A DNA stretch of 64,000 nucleotides from Streptomyces sp. Go-475 (GTDB lineage Bacteria > Actinomycetota > Actinomycetes > Streptomycetales > Streptomycetaceae). A program made the position numbers and the translations under genes. Below the pieces are notes generated by a model. The model was given only the letters and a program-made list of their open reading frames with translations. It was not told the DNA's origin and did no database searches. Every line of letters begins with the position of its first letter. Within the stretch, counting starts at the first letter, position 1. Of the stretch, positions 8,385 through 15,836 are shown piece after piece. The stretch is taken from positions 1,612,001 to 1,676,000 of the forward strand of contig NZ_CP026121.1 of assembly GCF_003330845.1 (NCBI RefSeq), read 5' to 3'.

Positions 8385-9521
8385 GTGACGCACGACGACG
8401 CTCCGCTGCTGGCGGACCTCATGCCGTGGTCCGTCGCACCGCCGCGGCTCGGCCGGGGCTGGCCGGCGGGCCCCGACGCGGCGTCCCTGAAGGCCCGCTG
8501 GGACGCCTTGGTGAAGGCCGAGGGGCCCGACCGCGAGACGCTGTTCGAGCCGAGCCGCTCCCGCACGCTGCACACGGCGGTCGGCCAGCTGCCGGGCCGG
8601 GCCGACAGCGGTACGGAGAAGCTGGTGCGCGCCTCGGGCCCGTGTCCGGAGCCGGTGCGCGTGCTGCTCGCGCCCTTCGACGAGCAGTGGCTCATCCCCG
8701 ACCAGCGGCTGATCGACGCGGCCCGCCCGGAGCTGTGGCGCGTGGCGGACGAGCGGCAGGCCTTCCTGGTGGAAGCGCCCGACGCCCTCCTCGTCACCTC
8801 GCTGCTCCCGCTGCTCCGCCCCGGCCGCGTCCGCCCCCTCTTCCGACGCCCGGGCGGCCGCGAACCGAACTTCGCCCCCGGCCTGCTGGAGCACCTGGGC
8901 GCCCGCCTGGGCGGCACGCCCGCCCCGCTGGACGTGCTCGCCTGGATCACGGCCTCGGCCCGCCCGGACCTCACCGTCCCGCTGACCGGGGACGCCGACG
9001 AGTGGGAACGGGGCCTGGAGCTGGGGCACCGGATGCTGTGGCTGATGCGCCGCGACGGCGAGCGCCCGAAGCTCCCCGGCGGCCGCCGCCCCTACGTCCG
9101 CGCCCCGCTGCCCTCCCGGCCGCTGACCCTGCGCTACGACCGGGACGAGGAGGCCCTGCTGCTGGACGAGGGCCGCATCTCCCCGGTGCCGCCGGAGGCC
9201 TGGGACTTCGAGGTGGGCGGGGTCCGCGTCCTGGAGCAGTGGTTCACCGCACGCGTCGCCGATGCCGAGCCGGGCACCCTGGCGGCGATCCGCCCGACCG
9301 TCTGGCCGCAGGCCTGGACGTCGGAACTGCTGGAGCTCGTCACGGTCCTGGCGCTCCTGGCCGAACTGCGCCCCCTGGACGACCTGGCGCTCCCCGACCC
9401 GGTCACCACCGCCGAGCTGACCGAGGCGCGCGTCCTCCCAGTACCGGCGACGGCCCGCCGCCCGGCCTCGGTCCTGGACGGCCCCGAGGAGGGCCCGGAG
9501 GGGCAACTAGCGCTGCTCTAG
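8385..9521 (+). CDS. Type ISP restriction/modification enzyme C-terminal (specificity)-like protein, stand-alone
   Basis: The 378-aa protein resembles the family that Streptomyces genomes often annotate as type ISP restriction/modification enzyme (LADLMPWSVAPPRLGRGW at the start, FDEQWLIPDQRLIDAARPELWRVADERQAF near residue 105). It corresponds only to the C-terminal specificity portion of LlaBIII-like enzymes. No nuclease, helicase or N6-adenine methyltransferase motif (NPPY) is present here or nearby. It is therefore an orphan whose biochemical role is uncertain; DNA recognition is a reasonable guess. Its TAG stop shares a CTAG palindrome with the stop of the convergent tetR gene. Confidence 0.62.
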   Translation: MTHDDAPLLADLMPWSVAPPRLGRGWPAGPDAASLKARWDALVKAEGPDRETLFEPSRSRTLHTAVGQLPGRADSGTEKLVRASGPCPEPVRVLLAPFDEQWLIPDQRLIDAARPELWRVADERQAFLVEAPDALLVTSLLPLLRPGRVRPLFRRPGGREPNFAPGLLEHLGARLGGTPAPLDVLAWITASARPDLTVPLTGDADEWERGLELGHRMLWLMRRDGERPKLPGGRRPYVRAPLPSRPLTLRYDRDEEALLLDEGRISPVPPEAWDFEVGGVRVLEQWFTARVADAEPGTLAAIRPTVWPQAWTSELLELVTVLALLAELRPLDDLALPDPVTTAELTEARVLPVPATARRPASVLDGPEEGPEGQLALL

Positions 9522-10243
9522 GGCCTCTTGCGGAAGTCCGGGTCGAAGGCGTCCATGACCCGTTCGAGCGCCCGCCGGAACACCGCCTCCAGATCGACCG
9601 GACCGGTCTGCTCCATGAAGGCCGCGGCCAGTCGCGGATACGCGCCGGTGGCCACCTGGCTGCCCAGATAGGCCATGCGGACCGCGTTCTCCTCCGCGAC
9701 GGACCACGGCATGGAGCGGGTGCGCTCGACGGTCGCGATGTCGTTCGCGGTGTAGGTCGTCACCACGCCGTTGAGCAGCGCGATCAGCTCCGTCTTCGCG
9801 CCGCCCGCGACGTCCAGCGGTTCGAGGCAGGCCAGGCAGTGCTCCAGGTACCGCAGCGTGTTGGGGCCGAAGCCGTGCACCCCCGCCATCAGGCGGGGCA
9901 CCCAGGTGTGGCGGTACATGATGGCGCGCGTCTCCTCCGCGTTGCGGAGCATGTCGGCGCGCCAGTCGCCGGTGGGTTCGAACAGCTCGTGCTCGGCACC
10001 GACGGCGTCGATCATCAGCTCGTACAGGTCCTCCTTGCGGGGGACGTAGTTGTAGAGCGACATCGTGCCGCAGCCCAGTTCGGCGGCGACGTGCCGCATG
10101 GACACCCCGTCCAGGCCCCGCTCGTCCGCGATCCGCACGGCCGCCGCCGCGATGCCGGCGCGGGTGAACGCCGGTTTCGGCCCACGGCCGGTGCGCTCGG
10201 GGCGCGCCCAGATCACTTCGGGTACGGCAGCTCGGCCCGCCAT
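9518..10243 (-). CDS. TetR-family regulator of the adjacent ABC exporter
   Basis: The 241-aa protein has a TetR DNA-binding domain (about residues 25-75, VSMRHVAAELGCGTMSLYNYVPRKEDLYELMID) and a C-terminal domain resembling the tetracycline-repressor class (TetR_C) often linked to drug exporters. It is divergent from the DrrA/DrrB-type genes, with a 63-bp gap holding a near-perfect palindrome. A second copy of that palindrome lies inside the start of the exporter gene. GAGGTG eight bases upstream supports the ATG at 10243. It most likely represses the exporter and itself. The stop codon overlaps that of the convergent upstream gene. Confidence 0.9.
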   Translation of the reverse strand: MAGRAAVPEVIWARPERTGRGPKPAFTRAGIAAAAVRIADERGLDGVSMRHVAAELGCGTMSLYNYVPRKEDLYELMIDAVGAEHELFEPTGDWRADMLRNAEETRAIMYRHTWVPRLMAGVHGFGPNTLRYLEHCLACLEPLDVAGGAKTELIALLNGVVTTYTANDIATVERTRSMPWSVAEENAVRMAYLGSQVATGAYPRLAAAFMEQTGPVDLEAVFRRALERVMDAFDPDFRKRP

Positions 10244-10271
10244 CGATCATCACCTCGGCCACCATCCTAGT

Positions 10272-10288
10272 TACGTACAGCGTACGTA
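10272..10288. promoter_or_regulatory. TetR operator, site 1 (promoter-proximal)
   Basis: TACGTAC-AGC-GTACGTA is a perfect palindrome with 7-bp arms and a 3-bp centre. It lies between the divergent starts of tetR and the exporter gene and covers the place where the -35 element of the exporter promoter should be (-10 candidate TATGGT at 10295-10300). Binding here would block both directions. Confidence 0.68.
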
Positions 10289-10306
10289 GTGCGCTATGGT
10301 CATGCC

Positions 10307-11263
10307 ATGACTTCTACGTACGCTGTACTTAGTGAAGGTCTCGAAAAGCGGTTCGGGGAGGTCCGCGCCCTGCGCGGGCTGGATCTGGCGGTCGCCGAGG
10401 GGACGGTGTGCGGGGTCCTCGGGCCCAACGGGGCGGGGAAGACCACGGCCGTGCGGCTGCTGACCACGCTGCTGCGGCCGGACGCGGGCTCCGCCCGGGT
10501 CGCCGGGCACGACCTGGTCCGCGAGGCCGCCGCCGTGCGCGGCCGGATCGGCGTCACCGGTCAGGACACCTCGATCGACGGGGACCTCACCGGCCGGCAG
10601 AACCTCCACCTGTTCGGCCGGCTGCACCGGGTGCGCGGACCGGCAGGCCGGACCGCCGAGCTCCTCGACCGCTTCGGGCTGACGGAGGCCGCCGACCGGC
10701 CCGCCTCCACCTACTCCGGCGGCATGCGCCGCCGCCTGGACCTCGCGGCGAGCCTGATCCGCCGCCCCGACGTGCTGTTCCTGGACGAGCCGACGACCGG
10801 ACTCGACCCGGCCAGCCGCAACCTGGTCTGGGACGTGGTGCGCGGCCTGACCGCCGAGGGCACGACCGTGCTGCTCACCACCCAGTACCTGGAGGAGGCC
10901 GACCGACTCGCCGACGACATCGCCCTGGTGGACCGGGGCCGGGTCGCGCACACCGGGTCGCCGGCGCAGCTCAAGGCGCTGGTCGGGGCGCACGCCGAGG
11001 TCGTCGTGCCGGATGCGGACGTGCTCACGGAGGCGGCGGCCGTGCTCGACCGGCTCACGGGCGGGCAGCCGTCGTTCGACCGGGAGCGCAACGCCGTCGC
11101 CGTGGTCAGCAAGGACCCGACGCTCACCCTGCCGCTGCTGGTGCGCGCCCTGGACACGGCGGGCGTGCCGCTGCTCGACGCGAGCCTGCGGCCCCCGACC
11201 CTCGACGACGTGTTCCTGCGCCTCACCGAGAACACCGACACAGTGAAGGAGCGTGCCGCATGA
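10307..11263 (+). CDS. ABC exporter ATP-binding protein, DrrA family
   Basis: The 318-aa ATPase has Walker A GPNGAGKTT at residues 39-47, the signature YSGGMRRRLDLAASL, Walker B VLFLDEPTTGLDP and the DrrA-type C-terminal extension (residues about 225-318) found in daunorubicin-resistance exporters. It energises the downstream permease to pump a lipophilic compound out of the cell; the substrate is unknown. I chose the ATG at 10307; the TATGGT six bases upstream suggests a leaderless mRNA. Codons 3-9 double as the second TetR operator. The stop overlaps the permease start (ATGA). Confidence 0.93.
   Translation: MTSTYAVLSEGLEKRFGEVRALRGLDLAVAEGTVCGVLGPNGAGKTTAVRLLTTLLRPDAGSARVAGHDLVREAAAVRGRIGVTGQDTSIDGDLTGRQNLHLFGRLHRVRGPAGRTAELLDRFGLTEAADRPASTYSGGMRRRLDLAASLIRRPDVLFLDEPTTGLDPASRNLVWDVVRGLTAEGTTVLLTTQYLEEADRLADDIALVDRGRVAHTGSPAQLKALVGAHAEVVVPDADVLTEAAAVLDRLTGGQPSFDRERNAVAVVSKDPTLTLPLLVRALDTAGVPLLDASLRPPTLDDVFLRLTENTDTVKERAA
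10315..10331. promoter_or_regulatory. TetR operator, site 2 (inside the exporter coding region)
   Basis: TACGTAC-GCT-GTACTTA repeats the site 1 palindrome with one mismatch and an inverted centre. It spans codons 3-9 of the exporter gene. The centres of the two sites are 43 bp apart, about four helical turns, which would place two dimers on one DNA face. Extended arms (CTACGTAC...GTAC.TAG) also match site 1. Confidence 0.62.
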
Positions 11264-12042
11264 GCATGCTGGCGTACGACGGGACCGCGATGCTGGGCCG
11301 CCAGCTGCTGCGCATACGGAACAACCCCGGGCTGCTGATCCTCACCCAGACGATGCCGATCAGCATGCTGCTGTTCTTCGGCTACGTCTTCGGCAGCGCG
11401 CTGGCGATGCCGGGCGAGGCCTACCGCTCGTTCCTCGTGCCGGGTCTGCTGGTGGCGACCGCGTCGGGCGGGATCATGACCGGCATGTTCCAGGCCGCCC
11501 AGGACACCCACCGGGGCGTGGCGAGCCGCTTCCGTACGCTGCCGATGAGCCGGGCGGCCGTACCGCTCGGGCAGGCCGCGGCGGACCTGGTGGTCACGGC
11601 GGCCGGGACGGTGCCGTTCCTGCTGGTGGGGCTCGCGGTGGGCTGGCGGGTCGAGGGCGGCGCGTTCCAAGCGGTGGCGGCCTTCGGGCTGTTGCTGCTG
11701 TTCCGCTTCGCGTGCACCTGGGCCGGGATCTACCTCGGCCTGCTCACCCGGAACGAGGAGGCGGCCGGTCAGCTCGGCGGAGCCACCTTCCTGCTGCCGC
11801 TGCTGTCCAGCGCGTACATCCCGACGAGCGGGCTGCCGGGATGGCTGCGGGCGGTCGCCGAGTGGAATCCGATCAGCGCGGTGACGACGGCCCTGCGGGA
11901 CCTCTTCGGCAACGCGCCGGTGCCGGAAGGGGCGGCCTGGCCGGTGGCCCACCCCGTGGCGGGGTCACTGCTGTGGTGCGCGGTGCTGCTCGGGGTGTTC
12001 GTGCCGCTGGCGGTGCGCCAGTACGCGCACGGGGAGCGGTGA
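11260..12042 (+). CDS. ABC-2 type exporter permease, DrrB family
   Basis: This 260-aa integral membrane protein has about six hydrophobic segments and the ABC-2 permease layout. The first helix is near residue 28, a FRTLPMSRAAVPLGQAAADL coupling loop follows, and a conserved AYIPTSGLPGWLRAVAEWNPISAVTTALRDLF segment lies near residues 185-215, matching DrrB proteins. The ATG overlaps the ATPase stop, so the two are translationally coupled and form one exporter. The pair is under the divergent TetR regulator. Confidence 0.92.
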   Translation: MSMLAYDGTAMLGRQLLRIRNNPGLLILTQTMPISMLLFFGYVFGSALAMPGEAYRSFLVPGLLVATASGGIMTGMFQAAQDTHRGVASRFRTLPMSRAAVPLGQAAADLVVTAAGTVPFLLVGLAVGWRVEGGAFQAVAAFGLLLLFRFACTWAGIYLGLLTRNEEAAGQLGGATFLLPLLSSAYIPTSGLPGWLRAVAEWNPISAVTTALRDLFGNAPVPEGAAWPVAHPVAGSLLWCAVLLGVFVPLAVRQYAHGER

Positions 12043-12057
12043 ACGGGCGGTTCGGGC

Positions 12058-12082
12058 ACCGGGGCCGCGCGGAGCCCCCGGT
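12058..12082 (+). terminator. Possible terminator after the ABC exporter
   Basis: ACCGGGG (12058-12064) pairs with CCCCGGT (12076-12082) over an 11-nt loop, 16 bp after the permease stop. There is no T-run. The remaining bases to 12224 show no gene or strong motif. Confidence 0.3.
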
Positions 12083-12224
12083 CACTGCCGGGCGGGGATG
12101 AGGCAGCCGACAGGGGGCGTACCGCGCTCGGGAACACACCTGGCGCCGCTGCGTGCCGCGGGGATGACGGACGACGAGTGCGCAGCGTGCGCGGGGGGCG
12201 GTGCGACCGCCCGAGCGCGGGCCC

Positions 12225-12491
12225 CTACCTGCTGCCGAACAGCGAGCGGCGCAGTCGGCGCAGCGGTGCGAAGAGCGAGACGCGGCGCACGCGCGCTCCC
12301 CTGCCGCTGCGGTCCTGCGGCCGGCGCGCGGTCAGTTCGCGCATCAGCGAGGTCGCCTCGACCGTCTCCCGCTGCGGGACGGCAGGGCCCGCCAGCACCG
12401 AGAGGTGGCGGTCGAGGCGCGAACTGGTCGCGCTGCTCCCGCAGGTGATCGCAGGGACCCTGGCCCTGCTGCGCACTGTTATCTGTTCCAT
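12225..12491 (-). CDS. Small basic conserved protein of unknown function
   Basis: The 88-aa protein starts MEQITVRSRARVPAITCG and ends with a strongly basic tail (RRVSLFAPLRRLRRSLFGSR). I preferred the ATG at 12491 because GGGGAG lies five to six bases upstream. The sequence is not low-complexity, and its codon bias agrees with real coding sequence. The basic amphipathic C-terminus could bind membrane or nucleic acid. It is the next gene after the anti-sigma gene on the same strand, 127 bp downstream, and might be part of that regulon. No family is recognised. Confidence 0.55.
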   Translation of the reverse strand: MEQITVRSRARVPAITCGSSATSSRLDRHLSVLAGPAVPQRETVEATSLMRELTARRPQDRSGRGARVRRVSLFAPLRRLRRSLFGSR

Positions 12492-12617
12492 GTCACTCCC
12501 CACCCGTACGAGTCCACCCGGCCCGGGCAGGTTAACCCTATCGCCCCGTCCGAGCACACGTGTATCGCGGTCACAGGATTCACCTTCCCCATAAGGGGGT
12601 TGACGATGTATCTCCGA

Positions 12618-13436
12618 TCACTCTCCGAATCCAACAGATTTCAGGGCGAGTTGGACGATCGGCTGCGTAGTGGGCCGCGGCGATCCGCCCGCGGGCTCGA
12701 CGGTCACGGCCAGTGACGTCGCGGAGGTGCCGAGACCGGTCGCGACCAGCGGCGTGTCGCCCTCGAAGAGGCCCAGGGAGCGTGGTTGCGCGCCCGGGCG
12801 CATGAGCCACAACTGGTGCACGCGGCCGCCCGGCGGGGCACCGTATCCGCCGAGGGTGACCACCGCGCTCCCCTCCGTGGCGGAAGCGATCACTCCGATG
12901 GTGCGGCCCCGCCCGTCCCGGCCGCTGCTCGCGCGGGCGTCCGGAGCTGAGAGAACGTGGGCGATCTCACGCGACCGGTCGCGTTCGGCGGCCAGTTCGT
13001 CCTGGGCGCGGTTCGCCTGCACGGCGAACAGGGAGGCGACGACGAGGGCCGCGGCGGCGGTGGCCGTGGCGAAGGGCACGAACAGCGGGATCCGGCGCCG
13101 CTGCCGCTGCCGGGGCGGCGGCTGGGTGCCCCACACGTGCGGCGGCAGCTGCGTCGCACGCGCGCGTGCCGGCGCCCGGGCGGTGTCCTGAGGCGCGGGG
13201 TCCTGCGGGGTCGTCCGTACGGCGGCCATGACCCGGTCGCGCAGGGCGGCCGGGGCCGGGGCGGCGGCCGACCAGGCGAGCCGGACGGCGTCCTCGGACA
13301 GGGCGCGCACCTCGGCGGCGCAGCGGTCGCAGCCCTTCAGGTGCTTCTCGAAGCGGACCCGTTCCAGGGGGTCGAGGGCGTCGAGCGCGTAGGGCGCGGC
13401 GAGCGAGTGGAGGTCCTCGCGGCGGAAGAGGCTCAT
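12618..13436 (-). CDS. rskA: RskA-type membrane anti-sigma factor
   Basis: The 272-aa protein has an N-terminal cytoplasmic domain with a zinc-anti-sigma-like HxxxCxxC (H32, C36, C39). One transmembrane helix follows near residues 117-140, then an extracellular domain (GVIASATEGSAVVTLGGYGAPPGGRVHQLWLM) that matches the C-terminal anti-sigma-K factor domain. It should hold the partner sigma factor at the membrane until an envelope signal releases it. Its ATG overlaps the sigma-factor stop codon by 4 bp. In the M. tuberculosis RskA/SigK model release is by regulated proteolysis or redox sensing; this is not shown here. Confidence 0.9.
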   Translation of the reverse strand: MSLFRREDLHSLAAPYALDALDPLERVRFEKHLKGCDRCAAEVRALSEDAVRLAWSAAAPAPAALRDRVMAAVRTTPQDPAPQDTARAPARARATQLPPHVWGTQPPPRQRQRRRIPLFVPFATATAAAALVVASLFAVQANRAQDELAAERDRSREIAHVLSAPDARASSGRDGRGRTIGVIASATEGSAVVTLGGYGAPPGGRVHQLWLMRPGAQPRSLGLFEGDTPLVATGLGTSATSLAVTVEPAGGSPRPTTQPIVQLALKSVGFGE

Positions 13437-13975
13437 GCCACGCCTCCGAGGCAGTCGCGCATCCGGGTCAGCCCGTCGCGCATCCGCGTCTTGACGGTGC
13501 CCAGCGGCAGGGAGAGCCGCTCGGCCACCTCACGGTACGTGTAGCCCTCGTAGTAGGCGAGCGTGACCGACTGGCGCTGCAGGACCGTGAGCCGGTCCAG
13601 GCAGCGGCGCACCAGCTCACGTTCCAGACCGGCCTCGACCTCCTCGGTGACCTGGTCGAAGGCCGGCTGGTTCGCGCGGAGCGCCTCGCGCTGCTCGCGC
13701 TCCCCGGCCGCGCGGGCGCTGCGCACCCGGTCGACGGCGCGGCGGTGGGCGAGGGTGAGGATCCAGGACATCGCGCTGCCGCGCCCCGGGTCGAACTTCG
13801 CGGCGGACCGCCACAGTTCGAGCAGCACCTCCTGAGCCACCTCCTCCGACTGGGCGGGGTCGCGCACCACACGCCGTACGAGCCCGAACACCGGGCCGGA
13901 CACCAGTCCGTACAGATCCTCGAACGCCCTCTGGTCCCCGCTCGCCACGAGCAGCAGCAGTTCGTCCGCCTCCAC
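13433..13975 (-). CDS. sigK: ECF RNA polymerase sigma factor, SigK-like
   Basis: The 180-aa protein has sigma region 2 (residues about 20-85, with EEVAQEVLLELWRSAAKFDPGRGSAMSWILTLAHRRAVDRVR) and region 4 (about 125-175, LDRLTVLQRQSVTLAYYEGYTYREVAERLSLPLGTVKTRMRDGL), the typical ECF pair. The GTG at 13975 has AGAGGGGG at good spacing; a longer start at 14041 is possible. It is coupled to the anti-sigma gene and divergent from the DUF4331 gene. That gene may be one of its targets. Confidence 0.92.
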   Translation of the reverse strand: MEADELLLLVASGDQRAFEDLYGLVSGPVFGLVRRVVRDPAQSEEVAQEVLLELWRSAAKFDPGRGSAMSWILTLAHRRAVDRVRSARAAGEREQREALRANQPAFDQVTEEVEAGLERELVRRCLDRLTVLQRQSVTLAYYEGYTYREVAERLSLPLGTVKTRMRDGLTRMRDCLGGVA

Positions 13976-14103
13976 TCGGTCCCCCTCTCCGAGGCCGCAC
14001 CGGGCCTGTCCCCTCACGCGAGGCATTCGCAACACACACACCTCCGGAGGGGGTTACGGATCAGCGCGCCGAAAACGCGGGTCGCCGGAGATGAAACAAC
14101 CTT

Positions 14104-14128
14104 TCAAACGCGCCGTAAGAACGTTTGA
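14104..14128. promoter_or_regulatory. Inverted repeat in the sigK/DUF4331 divergent promoter region
   Basis: TCAAACG (14104-14110) mirrors CGTTTGA (14122-14128) around 11 bp. It sits about midway between the divergent sigK and DUF4331 genes. Rightward, an AAAC...CGT arrangement (about 14094-14116) resembles a generic ECF -35/-10 pair, so the region could hold a sigma-K-type promoter. Both assignments are tentative. Confidence 0.35.
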
Positions 14129-14201
14129 GATTCGACCAATCCGCTTCGCCGACCGCTCCGAAGGGTGTGTGTCAGGCAAGTTGGCACGGAGGACGGACGG
14201 C

Positions 14202-15734
14202 ATGACACCTATCTCCAGGACCGGTGCGGGACGCGGGAGCATCGCGACCGCGATCTGTGGTGCGCTGGCCGCCGGCGGGCTCACCGCCGCCGGTGTGACC
14301 GCGCTGGCACCTGAGGCGGCCTCCGCCTCCAGTCACCGGGAGGCCCCGCTGATCTCGGGGACCCCGCAGTACGACAACACGGACGTGTACGCGTTCGTCA
14401 GCCCGGACAAGCCGGACACGACGACCATCATCGCGAACTGGATCCCGTTCGAGGAGCCCGCGGGCGGGCCGAACTTCTTCACGTTCGCCGAGGACGCCCA
14501 GTACGACCTGCGCGTCGACAGCAACGGCGACGCGAAGGAAGACCTGCTGTTCCGGTACACCTTCAAGACGCACACGAAGAACGACAAGACGTTCCTGTAC
14601 AACACGGGTCCCGTCGAGAGCCTCGACGACCCCGACCTCAACATCACGCAGACGTACGACCTCGAACTGATCAAGCTGCGCGACCTCAAGGCGGTGTCGA
14701 AGACCAAGGTCGCCGACGACGTGCCGGTGGCGCCGTCGAACGTCGGCAAGGCGTCGATGCCCGATTACGACACCCTGCGCAAGCAGGCGATCCACAAGCT
14801 CGCCGGGGGTGCCCAGACGTTCGCCGGGCAGGCCGACGACCCGTTCTTCCTGGACCTGCGCGTCTTCGACCTGCTCTACGGCGGGAACCTCTCCGAGGTC
14901 GGCAACGACACGCTCAAGGGCTACAACGTCAACACGATCGCCCTGCAGGTCCCCAACAGCTTCCTCACCGAGTCGCACGAGCAGCCGGTCATCGGCATCT
15001 GGTCGACGACGCAGCGCAAGAACGCCCAGGGCTACTTCGCGCAGGTCTCGCGCCTCGGCAACCCGCTGGTCAACGAGGTCGTCAACCCGCTGAAGGACAA
15101 GGACACCTTCAACGCGTCCGCGCCCCGGGACGACGCCCAGTTCCTGAAGAACGTCACCAACCCGGAGCTGCCGAAGCTCATCGAGGCGATCTACAAGATC
15201 CCGGCGCCGGACGAGCCGCGCAACGACCTGGTGGACGTCTTCCTCAAGGGCGTCAAGGACCTCAACCAGCCGCCGCACGTCACGCCGTCGGAGCAGCTGC
15301 GCCTCAACACCTCGATCAAGCCGGCCGCGAAGCCCAAGCGGCTCGGTGTCCTCGACGGCGACAACGCCGGTTTCCCGAACGGCCGCCGGCTCACCGACGA
15401 CGTGATCGACGCCTCGCTGCAGGTCGTCGAGGGTGAGCTGCTGGGCGCCAAGAACGACCTGGGCGATGCGGTCGACAAGAACGACAAGGACTTCGAGAAG
15501 TCCTTCCCGTACGTCGCGCTGCCGACGGAGGGTTCGCGCGGTCCGCTCGCCAAGGGCGTGGACGGCGGCAACGACGTCCGCAGCCAGTTGGGCGACGCGC
15601 TCCAGCCGGCGAACGCGCAGGGCTCGGACGACATGCGGCTGATCGCCGCGTCCGCCGGGGCCGGGGCGGGCGGCATCGTCCTGATCGGCGCGGCCCTGAT
15701 GTGGTGGCGCCGCATGCGGAACCGGGCGTACTGA
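14202..15734 (+). CDS. Secreted, membrane-anchored DUF4331 protein
   Basis: The 510-aa protein has a signal peptide (cleavage expected after about residue 42, ASA) and a large DUF4331 domain beginning SSHREAPLISGTPQYDNTDVYAFVSP. It ends with a transmembrane helix followed by a basic tail (about residues 483-510, MWWRRMRNRAY). The domain should therefore face the outside while tethered to the membrane. GGAGG precedes the ATG. DUF4331 has no assigned activity that I know of. It heads a set of three same-strand genes with a TPR membrane protein and a NicO-type transporter, and is divergent from sigK-rskA. A role in envelope metal or stress handling is inferred only from this context. Confidence 0.85.
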   Translation: MTPISRTGAGRGSIATAICGALAAGGLTAAGVTALAPEAASASSHREAPLISGTPQYDNTDVYAFVSPDKPDTTTIIANWIPFEEPAGGPNFFTFAEDAQYDLRVDSNGDAKEDLLFRYTFKTHTKNDKTFLYNTGPVESLDDPDLNITQTYDLELIKLRDLKAVSKTKVADDVPVAPSNVGKASMPDYDTLRKQAIHKLAGGAQTFAGQADDPFFLDLRVFDLLYGGNLSEVGNDTLKGYNVNTIALQVPNSFLTESHEQPVIGIWSTTQRKNAQGYFAQVSRLGNPLVNEVVNPLKDKDTFNASAPRDDAQFLKNVTNPELPKLIEAIYKIPAPDEPRNDLVDVFLKGVKDLNQPPHVTPSEQLRLNTSIKPAAKPKRLGVLDGDNAGFPNGRRLTDDVIDASLQVVEGELLGAKNDLGDAVDKNDKDFEKSFPYVALPTEGSRGPLAKGVDGGNDVRSQLGDALQPANAQGSDDMRLIAASAGAGAGGIVLIGAALMWWRRMRNRAY

Positions 15735-15836
15735 CCCGTTCCGCTCCCCTGGCCGGCGCGGCCCGTTCCCACCATCCCCCACGGCACGGGCCGCGCCTCC
15801 CCCTCCCGCACCAGCACCCCCGACCGAGGAGAGGTC

